Positions 16,585-25,383 are shown, numbered from the stretch's first letter. The stretch: DNA of 43,321 bases from JABDGR01 sp964561455 (GCA_964561455.1 CAZLPS010000027.1:1-43321), one strand, 5' to 3'. A program made the numbers and translations. Notes: generated by a model not told the origin, from the sequence alone.

Positions 16585-16796
16585 GGGGAATTTGTTTCGA
16601 GTTTTGGGTTTTGGGTTTCGAGTTTTGCGATTCGGGGCCTCGGCAATCGTTTCGGATGCTGAGTTGCGGGATTCGAGTTTCTAATTCCAAGATGCCTGCC
16701 TAACCAAGCAAATAAGCAGTGCCCGCTCATTTCCCACGATGGGGCCTCCATTCCAGCGCAAATCGGGCAATCCTGTCCTTTTTTCGCAATAAACTG

Positions 16797-16826
16797 TTGA
16801 CTATCAATCGCTAAAATGCGTAAATT
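16797..16826 (+). promoter_or_regulatory. candidate promoter for the AbiEii-type pair
   Basis: TTGACT (16797-16802), an 18-bp spacer, and TAAATT (16821-16826), followed by AT-rich sequence. A second TATACT at 16863-16868 lies only six bases before the ATG at 16875. Pattern match only. Confidence 0.35.
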
Positions 16827-16874
16827 CCAAGCGAAAAATGTTTATCTCCGGCCCTATTCTATTATACTCGGCCC

Positions 16875-17225
16875 ATGGATGAGGAACTCAAAGCCATCGC
16901 CCGGGCGCTCGTCTGGTGGAAGCCGCCGGAGGAGGTGGATTTGATGTATCTGGTGCGCCGGGTGATGGAAATGGGGACCCCCAAGATGGTTGATTGTGTC
17001 CGCAATAGACTCGGTCAACAAATATTTCGTGACGCCTTGGCGCAGGCAGAGGCGGGCAATTTTTCGGCGGCTTCCTGGAATTACTGGCATGTCATCCTTG
17101 GCGTGCGCCCCACTCCTCCATTGCCCCAGCGCCCGGCCCCGCCCTCTCCTTATGTTTCAACCCAAATTAGGCGTGTTGCCGCCGGCGCAGTTAAGTCTCT
17201 GGCCGATCCTGGGACAGGTTCCTGA
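16875..17225 (+). CDS. putative antitoxin of AbiEii-type pair
   Basis: A 116-residue protein. Its first 80 residues (LVWWKPPEEVDLMYLVRRVMEMGT ... FRDALAQAEAGNFSAASWNYWHVILG) match a small protein that I recall immediately preceding AbiEii-like nucleotidyltransferases. The C-terminal 35 residues are proline-rich and overlap the toxin gene by 74 bases, so their sequence may be dictated by the overlap. Partnership is inferred from position and overlap. Confidence 0.7.
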   Translation: MDEELKAIARALVWWKPPEEVDLMYLVRRVMEMGTPKMVDCVRNRLGQQIFRDALAQAEAGNFSAASWNYWHVILGVRPTPPLPQRPAPPSPYVSTQIRRVAAGAVKSLADPGTGS

Positions 17226-17820
17226 GCATTTCGTTTTGTATGGTGGAACCGCCGTGGCGCTCCGATTGGGGCATCGCACCTCGGAGGATTTTGACTTTTT
17301 CTCGGCGCAGGCCTTCGTGCCATCCGACTTGGTCCAACAAATGCCTTTTCTTCAGACAGCGGATGGTTTCGTCTTTCAGAACCAACCCAATACTTTTTCG
17401 GTGGCCGTGCCCGTCTCCGGCGATCGCGTGAAACTCTCTTTTTTCGGAGGTTTGGCTTTCGGGCAGATCAATTCACCCGACTGCAGCGCGGACAATAAAT
17501 TGAAGATTGCCTCTGCCGAGGATTTGCTCGCCCTTAAACTTGGTGTCATCCACTCCCGAATTGAAGCCAAAGATTATTGGGACATTTGGGCTTTGTTAAA
17601 ATCGGGCTTCAGCCTTCCCGTGGCGCTGGGCCATCTGGATGCGTTACATCCGTTGACCAGCAATTGGCAGATAACTTTGCGCACGCTGATTTATTTTCAG
17701 GGCGGCGATCTCGATACACTTTCCGCCGACCTTAGGCGCGACCTCGAAGAAGCCGTAACGCAAGTCCGCGAGGTTCCCGAATTTTCCGGCCCCAAGCATC
17801 CCATCGGGTGGATGCCGTGA
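17152..17820 (+). CDS. AbiEii/MenT-like nucleotidyltransferase toxin
   Basis: A 222-residue protein with the nucleotidyltransferase signature LYGGTAVALRLGHRTSEDFDFF (GG...T and DxD), followed by the conserved ASAEDLLALKLGVI and EAKDYWDIWALLKSG of AbiEii toxins. Such enzymes block growth by adding nucleotides to tRNA or other targets and act in abortive infection. ATG 17152 lies inside the upstream antitoxin gene, so the pair is translationally coupled. The substrate is unknown here. Confidence 0.85.
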   Translation: MFQPKLGVLPPAQLSLWPILGQVPEHFVLYGGTAVALRLGHRTSEDFDFFSAQAFVPSDLVQQMPFLQTADGFVFQNQPNTFSVAVPVSGDRVKLSFFGGLAFGQINSPDCSADNKLKIASAEDLLALKLGVIHSRIEAKDYWDIWALLKSGFSLPVALGHLDALHPLTSNWQITLRTLIYFQGGDLDTLSADLRRDLEEAVTQVREVPEFSGPKHPIGWMP

Positions 17821-17902
17821 TGGGTTGTTGGTTTCAAATTTTGAGTTTAGGGTTTGGCGTTTTGGACCGCAGCCAAAGAGGAATTCATTGTTTGTTGAAA
17901 AT

Positions 17903-19009
17903 TCACAACACCACCAGCGAATCGCGGTGGACGAGTTCGTAGCGTTTGCGGCCGGGGAATTTTTTCGCGATTTCGGTGCTGGCCTGCCCGGCAATGCTGC
18001 GGGCCTCGGCCGCGCTGAATTGCGCAATTCCCCGGGCGACGGCTCTGCCCTCCGGGCTGACGATGGCGATGACATCGCCGACCGAAAAGTTGCCTTCGAT
18101 GCCCGTGGCACCCTTGGCCAAAAGACTGCTCCCCTTTTCGCGCAGGGCGCGCTCGGCGCCGGCGTCCACGCGCACGCTACCCGCAGGCTGCTGGAACCAC
18201 GCGAGCCAGCGCTGCCGGGCCCCAAGCGGGATCTTCTCCGGGACGAAAAACGTGCAGACGCCATCACCCGCCAGCAGCTTCGGCAAAATCGCGGCGTCCA
18301 CCCCGCTGGCGATGATGACGCCGCAGCCCGACCGCGCCGCAATTTTCACCGCGGCCAGCTTGCTGATCATGCCGCCCACGGCCGTCGCGCTCTCCGTGCC
18401 GCCCGCCAGCGACTCAATTTGCGGCGTGATTTTTTCGACCACGGGAATGATTTGGCCCGTGCCCTTGCGGTCCACCAGGCCGGACGCCGTGGAAAGCAGG
18501 ATGAGCAAATCGGCATCCACCAAGCTGGCCACCAGCGCGGACAAGGTGTCGTTGTCGCCAAATTTCAATTCGTCGGTGCTGACCGAGTCGTTCTCATTGA
18601 TGATGGGCACAATGCCGTCCGCCAGAATCTCGTCCATCAACTCCTTGACCGCAAGGTGGGGCCCGCGCGGGCCCAGATTATCCCGGGTATAAAGCAATTG
18701 CGCCACGGTCAGTCCAAAGGGCGTGAAGGCCTTCTGCCAGGTGTCAATCAGGATGCTCTGGCCCACCGCCGCGCATTTTTGCACGGAGGTAAGTTTGCCG
18801 GGACGTTTCGTCAATCCCAACTTGCCCATTCCCAATCCGACCGCGCCGGAACTGACAATCAACACTTGCGAACCCGCCGTCCGCAACGCCGCCACCTCGC
18901 GCCCAATGGCCATAATTTTATCCGTATCCAGCTGCCCGACTCCGGACGTGAGAATGCCGGTGCCAATTTTCAGCACCACGCGACGGACGTGATTCTTCGA
19001 TTGCTCCAT
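17903..19009 (-). CDS. proB: glutamate 5-kinase
   Basis: A 368-residue enzyme for the first step of proline synthesis, ATP-dependent phosphorylation of glutamate. The amino-acid kinase domain (1-260) has VVLKIGTGIL, VLIVSSGAVGLG, IPIINENDSV-type (VPIINENDSVSTDELKFGDNDTLSA) and GGMISKL motifs. The C-terminal 95 residues are a PUA domain (GSVRVDAGAERALREKGSSLL). Length is normal. It is downstream of frr on the same strand; proA is not adjacent. Confidence 0.96.
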   Translation of the reverse strand: MEQSKNHVRRVVLKIGTGILTSGVGQLDTDKIMAIGREVAALRTAGSQVLIVSSGAVGLGMGKLGLTKRPGKLTSVQKCAAVGQSILIDTWQKAFTPFGLTVAQLLYTRDNLGPRGPHLAVKELMDEILADGIVPIINENDSVSTDELKFGDNDTLSALVASLVDADLLILLSTASGLVDRKGTGQIIPVVEKITPQIESLAGGTESATAVGGMISKLAAVKIAARSGCGVIIASGVDAAILPKLLAGDGVCTFFVPEKIPLGARQRWLAWFQQPAGSVRVDAGAERALREKGSSLLAKGATGIEGNFSVGDVIAIVSPEGRAVARGIAQFSAAEARSIAGQASTEIAKKFPGRKRYELVHRDSLVVL

Positions 19010-19020
19010 GACTCAAGGCT

Positions 19021-19153
19021 GAATTGTTATATTGCTGGATTGTTATATTGTTTCCATTGCTCCCGGGCAAACAAGGGCCGACCAAAAGTTACCGGTCGCG
19101 AGTATACCTACTCCCTCAGCAACCCGCGCAACAATACAGCAATAGAACAATTC
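19021..19153. repeat. inverted word-repeat pair, frr-proB gap
   Basis: GAATTGTTATATTGCTG (19021-19037) and CAGCAATAGAACAATTC (19137-19153) are inverted copies with one mismatch in 17, about 100 bases apart. The left part continues as a second TTGTTATATTG word. The region between holds no gene. Confidence 0.8.
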
Positions 19154-19166
19154 AACAATAATTCCT

Positions 19167-19727
19167 TCACACCTTCAACAACTCGGCCTCTTTGGAGGCA
19201 AGGTGCTTGTTGATTTCGGCGATGAATTTGTCGTGCTCGGTCTGGGTGTCCTTTTCGCCCCGTTTCAATTCGTCCTCGGTGGCGACGCCGGCCGTCTTCG
19301 CCTTCTTCAGGGCATCGTTGGCCTCGCGGCGGGCCGTGCGCACGCGGATGCGGCCTTCCTCGGCCTGCGTATGGCAGACTTTGACCAGCTCCTGCCGACG
19401 CTCACGGGAAAGATCGGGCATCGGGCAGCGGATGATGTCGCCCTGCACGAGCGGATTAAAACCAAGCTTGGCGACTTGGAGGGCTTTTTCGATATCGCGC
19501 AGGAGCCCCTTGTCCCACGGCTGCACCTGGATGGTGCGGGCATCGGGCGTGGTGATCGCGGCGACCTCCTTGAGGCGCATCGGACTGCCGTAGGCCATGA
19601 CTTGAACCGAATCAATCAGGGATGGGGAGGCTTTGCCGGTGTGCAGCGAGGAGAATTCGTGCAGGGTGAACTCGACCGCCTTGACCATAGAGGTGCGGCA
19701 GTCAGCGAGGATTTTTTTGGTGTCCAT
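19167..19727 (-). CDS. frr: ribosome recycling factor
   Basis: A 186-residue RRF, which with EF-G splits the post-termination ribosome. Typical segments: LHTGKASPSLIDSVQVMAYGSPMRLKEVAAITTPDARTIQVQPWDKGLLRDIEKAL, MPDLSRERRQELVKVCHTQAEEGRIRVR, and the C-terminal helix KDTQTEHDKFIAEINKHLASKEAELLKV (read in parts). Length is normal. It follows pyrH, the usual order in many bacteria, but with a 150-base gap filled by inverted repeats. Confidence 0.97.
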   Translation of the reverse strand: MDTKKILADCRTSMVKAVEFTLHEFSSLHTGKASPSLIDSVQVMAYGSPMRLKEVAAITTPDARTIQVQPWDKGLLRDIEKALQVAKLGFNPLVQGDIIRCPMPDLSRERRQELVKVCHTQAEEGRIRVRTARREANDALKKAKTAGVATEDELKRGEKDTQTEHDKFIAEINKHLASKEAELLKV

Positions 19728-19734
19728 AAAGGGG

Positions 19735-19880
19735 AATTATGATTTAAGATTTATGATTTATGAAGGAAAAACTGCGCCGGAATATCGGCGTCGGCGGCCT
19801 GCCCATTGCTTGCCTCCACTTACTAGTTTCTCCTGCTTGGTGCCTGACTTCATAAGTCATAAATCTTAATTCATAAATTA
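19735..19880. repeat. inverted word-repeat pair, pyrH-frr gap
   Basis: Left arm 19735-19766 (ATGATTTAAGATTTATGATT core) and right arm 19849-19880 are imperfect inverted copies of about 32 bases, made of ATTTATGA-like words. The right arm overlaps the pyrH stop codon. About 80 gene-less bases lie between them. Confidence 0.8.
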
Positions 19881-20621
19881 GCTTACCATCGTCCCTTTGC
19901 TCTGGCCCAGGACCGCCAGGCGGATGCCATCAGGGTCGGCAAGGTTGAAGACGAGGATGGGGATGTGGTTGTCGAGACAAAGGGAGAAAGCCGCCGAATC
20001 CATCACATTGAGCTGCTGGCGCAGGGCGTCGAGGTAGGACAAGGTGGCGTATTTTTTCGCGTTCGGGAATTTCTTTGGGTCCTTGTCGTAAACGCCATCC
20101 ACCTGCGTGGCTTTCATCAACACCTGCGCTCCCAGTTCGGAGGCCCGCAGCGCTGCGGTGGTGTCGGTGGAAAAATACGGATTCCCCGTGCCCGCGACGA
20201 AGATGACCACGCGGCCCCTCTCGAGGTGGCGCAACGCGCGGCGCAAAATATATGGCTCGGCGACCTTGTCCATCGGGATCGCCGTCATGACGCGGACTTC
20301 GACGCCGAGTTTTTCGAGCCCATCCATGAGGGCCAGACCGTTGATGACGGTGGCCAGCATGCCCATGTAATCGCCGGTGGCACGGTCGGTGCCCTGGGTC
20401 GTCATGCCCTTAAGCCCGCGAAAGATATTGCCGCCGCCAACCACCACCCCCACTTGCACGCCCAACTCATGGACTTCCTTGATCTGCCGGCACACGCGGG
20501 AGAGAATGCCGCTGTCAATGGGATCGCCACTGGCGGCATTTTTCAACGCCTCACCACTGAGCTTAAGGACAATGCGGCCGTATTTCGGCTTGGGCGGCAA
20601 ACGGGCGGGAGCAGACTTCAT
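19878..20621 (-). CDS. pyrH: UMP kinase
   Basis: A 247-residue UMP kinase, converting UMP to UDP with ATP. Signatures: RIVLKLSGEALKN, VGVVVGGGNIFRG, TDRATGDYMGMLATVINGLAL, RRALRHLERGRVVIFVAGTGNPYFSTDTTAALRA and MDSAAFSLCLDNHIPILVF. Length is normal. The usual upstream rpsB-tsf pair is absent; a nucleotidyltransferase pair lies there on the other strand instead. Confidence 0.97.
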   Translation of the reverse strand: MKSAPARLPPKPKYGRIVLKLSGEALKNAASGDPIDSGILSRVCRQIKEVHELGVQVGVVVGGGNIFRGLKGMTTQGTDRATGDYMGMLATVINGLALMDGLEKLGVEVRVMTAIPMDKVAEPYILRRALRHLERGRVVIFVAGTGNPYFSTDTTAALRASELGAQVLMKATQVDGVYDKDPKKFPNAKKYATLSYLDALRQQLNVMDSAAFSLCLDNHIPILVFNLADPDGIRLAVLGQSKGTMVS

Positions 20622-20747
20622 AAAAAACCCTTAATGCCGGGAAAAACGCGGCGCGTCAATCCTGCGGTCGCATCCCTCCCATTGACCATCCCTGACCGTG
20701 GCAGACACGGACTTGTCCACCGGCGCGACGGTGTTATCTTCCCCCAC

Positions 20748-20981
20748 ATGGAAAACCACGAAGGCATGAGGGTGGTCGGACGGCCGCGGCCAGCGACATG
20801 GGAGAGCTTTGTCAAATTGCAGCGCATGGCGAGTGAGATCAGCGCCGGCAGCTATTCCCAGCCGCGCACGGCCAAAGGGTTTAAAACTTTTGAAGGATGT
20901 GAGGAATGGACATGGAAACACCGGACTTACCGAGCCGCTCGCCCACCAACGATGACCTCGTCGCCCTCGCCCGCGAATTAA
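20748..20981 (+). CDS. small ORF, putative partner of nucleotidyltransferase
   Basis: A 77-residue frame beginning MENHEGMRVVGRPRPATWES, with a middle part SYSQPRTAKGFKTFEGCEEW that resembles short proteins preceding DUF6036/AbiEii-type nucleotidyltransferases. It overlaps the next gene by 76 bases, the same architecture as the 16875/17152 pair. The final 20 residues are low-complexity and probably imposed by the overlap. The antitoxin role is inferred from position only. Confidence 0.5.
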   Translation: MENHEGMRVVGRPRPATWESFVKLQRMASEISAGSYSQPRTAKGFKTFEGCEEWTWKHRTYRAARPPTMTSSPSPAN

Positions 20982-21325
20982 ACCGCTTGGGGGCGAAGTA
21001 CATCGTCATTGGCGGTTTTGCCGTCGGCCGCCTTGGCGACGACCGCGCGACCAAAGACATCGATTTCCTTATTTCCAGCGACATGGCCAATCAGGGCCGG
21101 GTGCGCCAGGCGCTGGAAATTCTGCCGGATAAAGCCATCAAGGATCTGGGACCGGACGAAGATATGGCCGAGGTGGTAGTGGTGCGGGCCTTTGATGGGG
21201 TAACGGTTGATATGATGACCAAGGCCTGTGGGGTGGCCTATGATGAAGCAGAAAAGGATATTGAGTTCGTGGAGATTCGTGGCGTGCGCATACCTTTTGC
21301 AAATATGGATTTGATGCCTAATTAA
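20906..21325 (+). pseudogene. nucleotidyltransferase (DUF6036-like), frameshifted 3' end
   Basis: A 139-residue frame with nucleotidyltransferase features: YIVIGGFAVGRLGDDRATKDIDFLI (GG...R.T.DxD), VVVRAFDGVTVDMM and FVEIRGVRIPFANMDLMPN, then a TAA stop. Directly after, in the frame reached by adding one T in AATTAAAACG, the reading continues LKRSHRDQDVLDRQILERIK and on to a stop at 21403-21405. That is the expected C-terminal helix of this family (LKR...R.KD..D...LE). So one T has probably been lost near 21320-21324, removing about 27 residues. The core is intact, so activity cannot be ruled out; a sequencing error is also possible. Confidence 0.7.
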
Positions 21326-21584
21326 AACGTTCCCACCGTGACCAGGATGTGCTGGATCGGCAGATATTGGAACGAATCAAAAGGGAGAAGCAGAGCAAAC
21401 TTTAATCCGAGCGAATGATTTGCCCGCCAGCACCCCCAACCGTCCAGCAATAGCGCAATACAACCATTGGCCCAGTCGCGTCACAATCGTGTAAATTCGC
21501 GCCCATCAGCACATTCCCGCACATTCGGGCTTGCGCCAAAGCTCGTTTGGCGGTTTTTTAAAGGGCTGGCCAAACCGGCCGCGC

Positions 21585-23372
21585 ATGCCAGAAAAAACCC
21601 CCAAAGCAGAACTCATTCTCCACGGCGTGCCCGCTTCTCCCGGCGTGGCGCATGGCACGGCTTTTGTCTTTTTGCAGAAGGAGCTCGAGATTCCCGTGTA
21701 TGAGGTTGAGGAAGCCAAGCGCCCCGCGGAAATCCGCCGATTTGAACAGGCGCTGACCGCCACTCGCGCCCAGATTTCCAAACTCCGCGCTGAAGTGGCC
21801 AGTTCCCTTGGTGAAAGTGAGGCGCATATCCTGGACGCCCACTTGCTGATTCTCGAGGACAATGCCCTCATCGAGGAAACCATCCACGAGTTGAAGCACA
21901 ACGGCTACAATGTGGATTACTGCTTTCATACCATCGCCCAGCGCTACATCGACGCCTTCGGCCGGATGGAGGACGAATACCTTCGCGAACGCGCCGCCGA
22001 CATTCGCGACGTCGCCCGCCGCGTGCTCCACCAGTTGCTCGGCCACTCCGCCGCCTCGCTCTCCCGCCTCGGCGGCCAGCGCATCATCATCGCCCAGGAT
22101 ATTTCCCCCTCAGACACGGCGAGCATGGACCGCCACAGCGTCTTGGCCATGGCCACCGATACGGGCAGCCGCACCAGCCATGCGGTCATCATGGCGCGCT
22201 CACTGCAAGTGCCGGCCGTCGTCGGCTTGCATGATGCCACCAAGAAAGTCGAAAACGGCGACCAGGTGTTGGTGGACGGTTATGAGGGGCTGCTCATCAT
22301 CAATCCCAGCGCCCAGACCTTGTTCCGCTATGGACGCATCGAGCAACAGCACCGGAACATTCGCCAGGCGATTGAAAGCGTCATCTCCCAGCCTTGCGAG
22401 TCGCGCGATGGCCAGCGCCTTGGCCTCATGGCGAACATTTCCGGCCCCGAAGACATTGACGACGTCAAGCGATTTGGCGCCGAGGGCGTCGGCCTCTACC
22501 GTACCGAAGCACTGTTCATCCGCCGCGACAAGTTTCCCGACGAAGAGGAGCAGTTCCAGGCCTATAAAGCCGTGGTGGAAGCGCTGAAGCCCCGACCCAT
22601 TGTCATCCGCACCCTGGATCTGGGCGGAGACAAGCACACCAGCACCTCGCACATCACCCACCAGGAAGACAACCCCTTCATGGGCTTTCGGGCGATTCGT
22701 TTCTGCCTCGACCATGCTGACATGTTCCGCGACCAGTTGCGGGCGATTTTGCGCGCCAGCGCATTTGGCACCGTCAAGGTTATGTATCCCATGATCAGTG
22801 GCCTCCAGGAGCTCATTCAGGCCAATCTGCTGCTGGAACAGGCCAAGGATGAATTGCGCGCCCGCAAGCAGAATTTCGACAAGAATATCTGCGTGGGCAG
22901 CATGATTGAAATTCCCAGCGCCGCCTGGACCGCCGACCAACTCGCCCAGCATTGTTCGTTCTTCAGCATCGGCACCAACGACCTGATCCAGTACCTCCTC
23001 GCAGTTGACCGCGTGAACGACCGCGTCGCCCACCTCTACGAGCCCGCCCACCCGGCCGTCCTTCGCGCCATCCAGCACATCATTGCCACCGCGCGCCAGC
23101 ACAAGATCACCACCAGCATTTGCGGCGAGATGGGCGGCGACCCGCTCTTCACGGCCATTTTCCTGGGCCTGGGCGCTGACGAGGTTAGCGTCGCCCCGGC
23201 CGGTTTGCCGGACGTGAAATACCTCCTGCGCAACATCCGCCTCGACGAGTCCCAAGCCCTGGCCGCCAAGGCCCTCCAGCAATCCGATCCCAAAAACACT
23301 CTGGCCATTCTGCGTAAATTCTATCTTGAGCACATGGGCAACCTGGCCCGTCCCGAAGATGTGGCAGGGTGA
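21585..23372 (+). CDS. ptsI: PTS enzyme I (PEP-protein phosphotransferase)
   Basis: A 595-residue enzyme I, which moves phosphate from phosphoenolpyruvate to HPr. The phospho-histidine is His199 in GSRTSHAVIMARS. The PEP-binding domain has VGLYRTE (Arg305), DLGGDK, GFRAIRF, MIEIPSA and FSIGTNDLIQY, and the catalytic Cys is Cys513 in SICGEMGGDP. All catalytic residues are present. No HPr, HPr kinase or enzyme II gene is adjacent, so it could serve sugar uptake or a regulatory PTS. ATG 21585 (MPEKTPKAEL) is preferred. Confidence 0.95.
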   Translation: MPEKTPKAELILHGVPASPGVAHGTAFVFLQKELEIPVYEVEEAKRPAEIRRFEQALTATRAQISKLRAEVASSLGESEAHILDAHLLILEDNALIEETIHELKHNGYNVDYCFHTIAQRYIDAFGRMEDEYLRERAADIRDVARRVLHQLLGHSAASLSRLGGQRIIIAQDISPSDTASMDRHSVLAMATDTGSRTSHAVIMARSLQVPAVVGLHDATKKVENGDQVLVDGYEGLLIINPSAQTLFRYGRIEQQHRNIRQAIESVISQPCESRDGQRLGLMANISGPEDIDDVKRFGAEGVGLYRTEALFIRRDKFPDEEEQFQAYKAVVEALKPRPIVIRTLDLGGDKHTSTSHITHQEDNPFMGFRAIRFCLDHADMFRDQLRAILRASAFGTVKVMYPMISGLQELIQANLLLEQAKDELRARKQNFDKNICVGSMIEIPSAAWTADQLAQHCSFFSIGTNDLIQYLLAVDRVNDRVAHLYEPAHPAVLRAIQHIIATARQHKITTSICGEMGGDPLFTAIFLGLGADEVSVAPAGLPDVKYLLRNIRLDESQALAAKALQQSDPKNTLAILRKFYLEHMGNLARPEDVAG

Positions 23373-23547
23373 TTCCACTCCCTCACTTCTCCCTCCAATC
23401 TTCCGCCAATCCATACCCTATTTCCTCGACTCCCGGGACCCGGCCCGGTAGGATGAGAACTTTGTCCTCGCCTGCGGGTCTAAGGCTGCAACGCCGTCCC
23501 CCGCTTGCCGCGGGGCTTTCTTCCTTCCTTTCCCTTCCGTCTGACGC

Positions 23548-25383
23548 ATGGCCCGCAAACGCAAAGATCCTTATTACCACCGGGGCGAACCCGGCGTTTG
23601 GAGCAAAATTCTCAAGGCCTTGGGCGTCATCGCCGTGATTGCCGTGGTGCTCAGTTTGGGCTGGGCGCTTACCCTGTGGGAACCCAAAAAGATCAAGTTC
23701 GACGACCCCTCGGCCCAGCCCGTCGGCGAAGTGCCCCGGGAAGTATCCGCCCTGCTCGACCAAAGCAAGGAATTGGAAAAAAATTTCGCCATCGCCGCCA
23801 AAACCCGGGACATTACCGAGGCCGACCTGTCCAATCTCCGCGAGTCGCTCCGCCTGCAATTGGATTACCTCGACAAATCCCACAATCGCAACCTGGCCGA
23901 AGGCAATTCCCGCATCGCCCGAATGTCGGTACTGTTGCAATCCTACGAAGCCAAGCCGTTGCGCCTCCATAGTATTGACCTGCAATCGCGCGCCTCCGAC
24001 CTCGAAAACCAGGGTGATCTTGACGGCGCCAAAAAACTTCTGTTTCAGGCCGATGAACTCGAGAAGCAAATCATGCGCGATTATTCCAAGGGCAATGCTT
24101 ATACGGAAGCCATTGACCGCGACGTCGTACTGCGCCATCACATTGACACACTCACCGCGCAGCCCATGTTTGACGACAGCCAGTCCGCCGAGGTTACAGC
24201 CAAATTCGCCCTCGACCGTCAGAACTGGCAGTCGGCTCTCGATAATTTCAAGCGCGCGCTGGATTTGCAATTGCGCTTGGATCGCGAGTTTCCCCAGCAA
24301 CGGTTTGTGGACCCCGCCCGGGCCAATGCCCTCCAGGGCCAAATCACCGCCCTGCGCTCGCTTCCCGACCACCAACGCGTGGAAAAAGCCCTCGCCGACG
24401 CCCGGGCTGCGGAAGCTCGGGGCGCCAGCGACCCCAAGGAATATCTGTCCGCCGCCCAATTCTACCAGGACGCCCTTAAGGATCAATCCGACCTTAACGA
24501 CCACTATCCCGATTCCCGTTTTGCCGACAAAGCAGGTTTGACCTCCATTCGCGCCCTCCTTCAAACCGCCCAAAGCCATGCGCTCGCGGACGACATCAAG
24601 ACCCAGGCCGCCGCCCTGTTTGACGATTTGCGCCACCGCCAGACGGACAAGGCGGCCGCCACCATCCTGGCTCTCGCCCAAAAGGCCGCCCAACTACACC
24701 AACAATTCCCGTTGAGCACGCTCATTGACCCGGATTTGCAGCAACGTCTGGACTTTCTGGCCGCCAAACGCGACAGTCTGGCCGCCATTCAGGAACAATC
24801 GTATGCACTGCTGCTGCCCGTGCCCGGCCAGCAGCGTTATCAGCTTGCGAAGACGGAGGTCAACCAGACCCTCTACTTCGCCGTGGCCGGCGGTAATCCT
24901 AGCCGCAGCCAGGGACCAAAATTGCCCGTGGAATCTGTAAGCTGGAACGAAGCGCAATTATTTTGCAAGCGGCTGTCCTGGGTGCTTGCCCGGCCCGTGC
25001 GCCTGCCAACCATCGAGGAGTTTCATTCCGCCCTGGGGCCCACCGACAGTCTCGACGTCGCCGCCGTTAGTTGGAACTTCGACAATTCCAACGGCCAAAC
25101 CCACGACACCGGTACGAAGGCTGCCAACCCCAATGGCTTTTTTGATCTTCTCGGCAACGTCGCCGAATGGCTCGATCCGCCCTTGGGTTATGACGACGAC
25201 GTTGCGCCCATCATTGGTGGCACCGCCCAAACCCAGGTGGACAATATTCGGGCCGCACCGCTGGCTAAAACCGACTTTGCCTCTCGCAATCCGTTTACCG
25301 GGTTTCGCTTTATCGTGGACACCGATGACTCCGTCCCCGTGGTGTCCGCCCCAGCCGCCAGTTCCAGCTCGGTGGCCAAATAG
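23548..25383 (+). CDS. membrane-anchored SUMF1/FGE-fold protein
   Basis: A 611-residue protein. One N-terminal transmembrane helix (about 21-44, ALGVIAVIAVVLSLGWALTL) is followed by about 350 residues of helical, TPR/coiled-coil-like sequence. The last 180 residues have a formylglycine-generating-enzyme (SUMF1) fold: VESVSWNEAQLFCKRLS, VRLPTIEEFHSAL, NPNGFFDLLGNVAEWL and NPFTGFRFIVD. The reactive cysteine pair of true FGE before the GFR motif is absent, so sulfatase activation is unlikely. A binding or scaffold role is more plausible. It is 175 bases downstream of ptsI. Confidence 0.8.
   Translation: MARKRKDPYYHRGEPGVWSKILKALGVIAVIAVVLSLGWALTLWEPKKIKFDDPSAQPVGEVPREVSALLDQSKELEKNFAIAAKTRDITEADLSNLRESLRLQLDYLDKSHNRNLAEGNSRIARMSVLLQSYEAKPLRLHSIDLQSRASDLENQGDLDGAKKLLFQADELEKQIMRDYSKGNAYTEAIDRDVVLRHHIDTLTAQPMFDDSQSAEVTAKFALDRQNWQSALDNFKRALDLQLRLDREFPQQRFVDPARANALQGQITALRSLPDHQRVEKALADARAAEARGASDPKEYLSAAQFYQDALKDQSDLNDHYPDSRFADKAGLTSIRALLQTAQSHALADDIKTQAAALFDDLRHRQTDKAAATILALAQKAAQLHQQFPLSTLIDPDLQQRLDFLAAKRDSLAAIQEQSYALLLPVPGQQRYQLAKTEVNQTLYFAVAGGNPSRSQGPKLPVESVSWNEAQLFCKRLSWVLARPVRLPTIEEFHSALGPTDSLDVAAVSWNFDNSNGQTHDTGTKAANPNGFFDLLGNVAEWLDPPLGYDDDVAPIIGGTAQTQVDNIRAAPLAKTDFASRNPFTGFRFIVDTDDSVPVVSAPAASSSSVAK

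Noticed and set aside
17825..19213. 462-residue plus-strand frame
   Set aside because: Antisense to proB, whose kinase and PUA motifs are complete; the plus-strand translation has no recognisable domain.
22200..23414. 404-residue minus-strand frame
   Set aside because: Antisense to ptsI, whose catalytic motifs are all in place.
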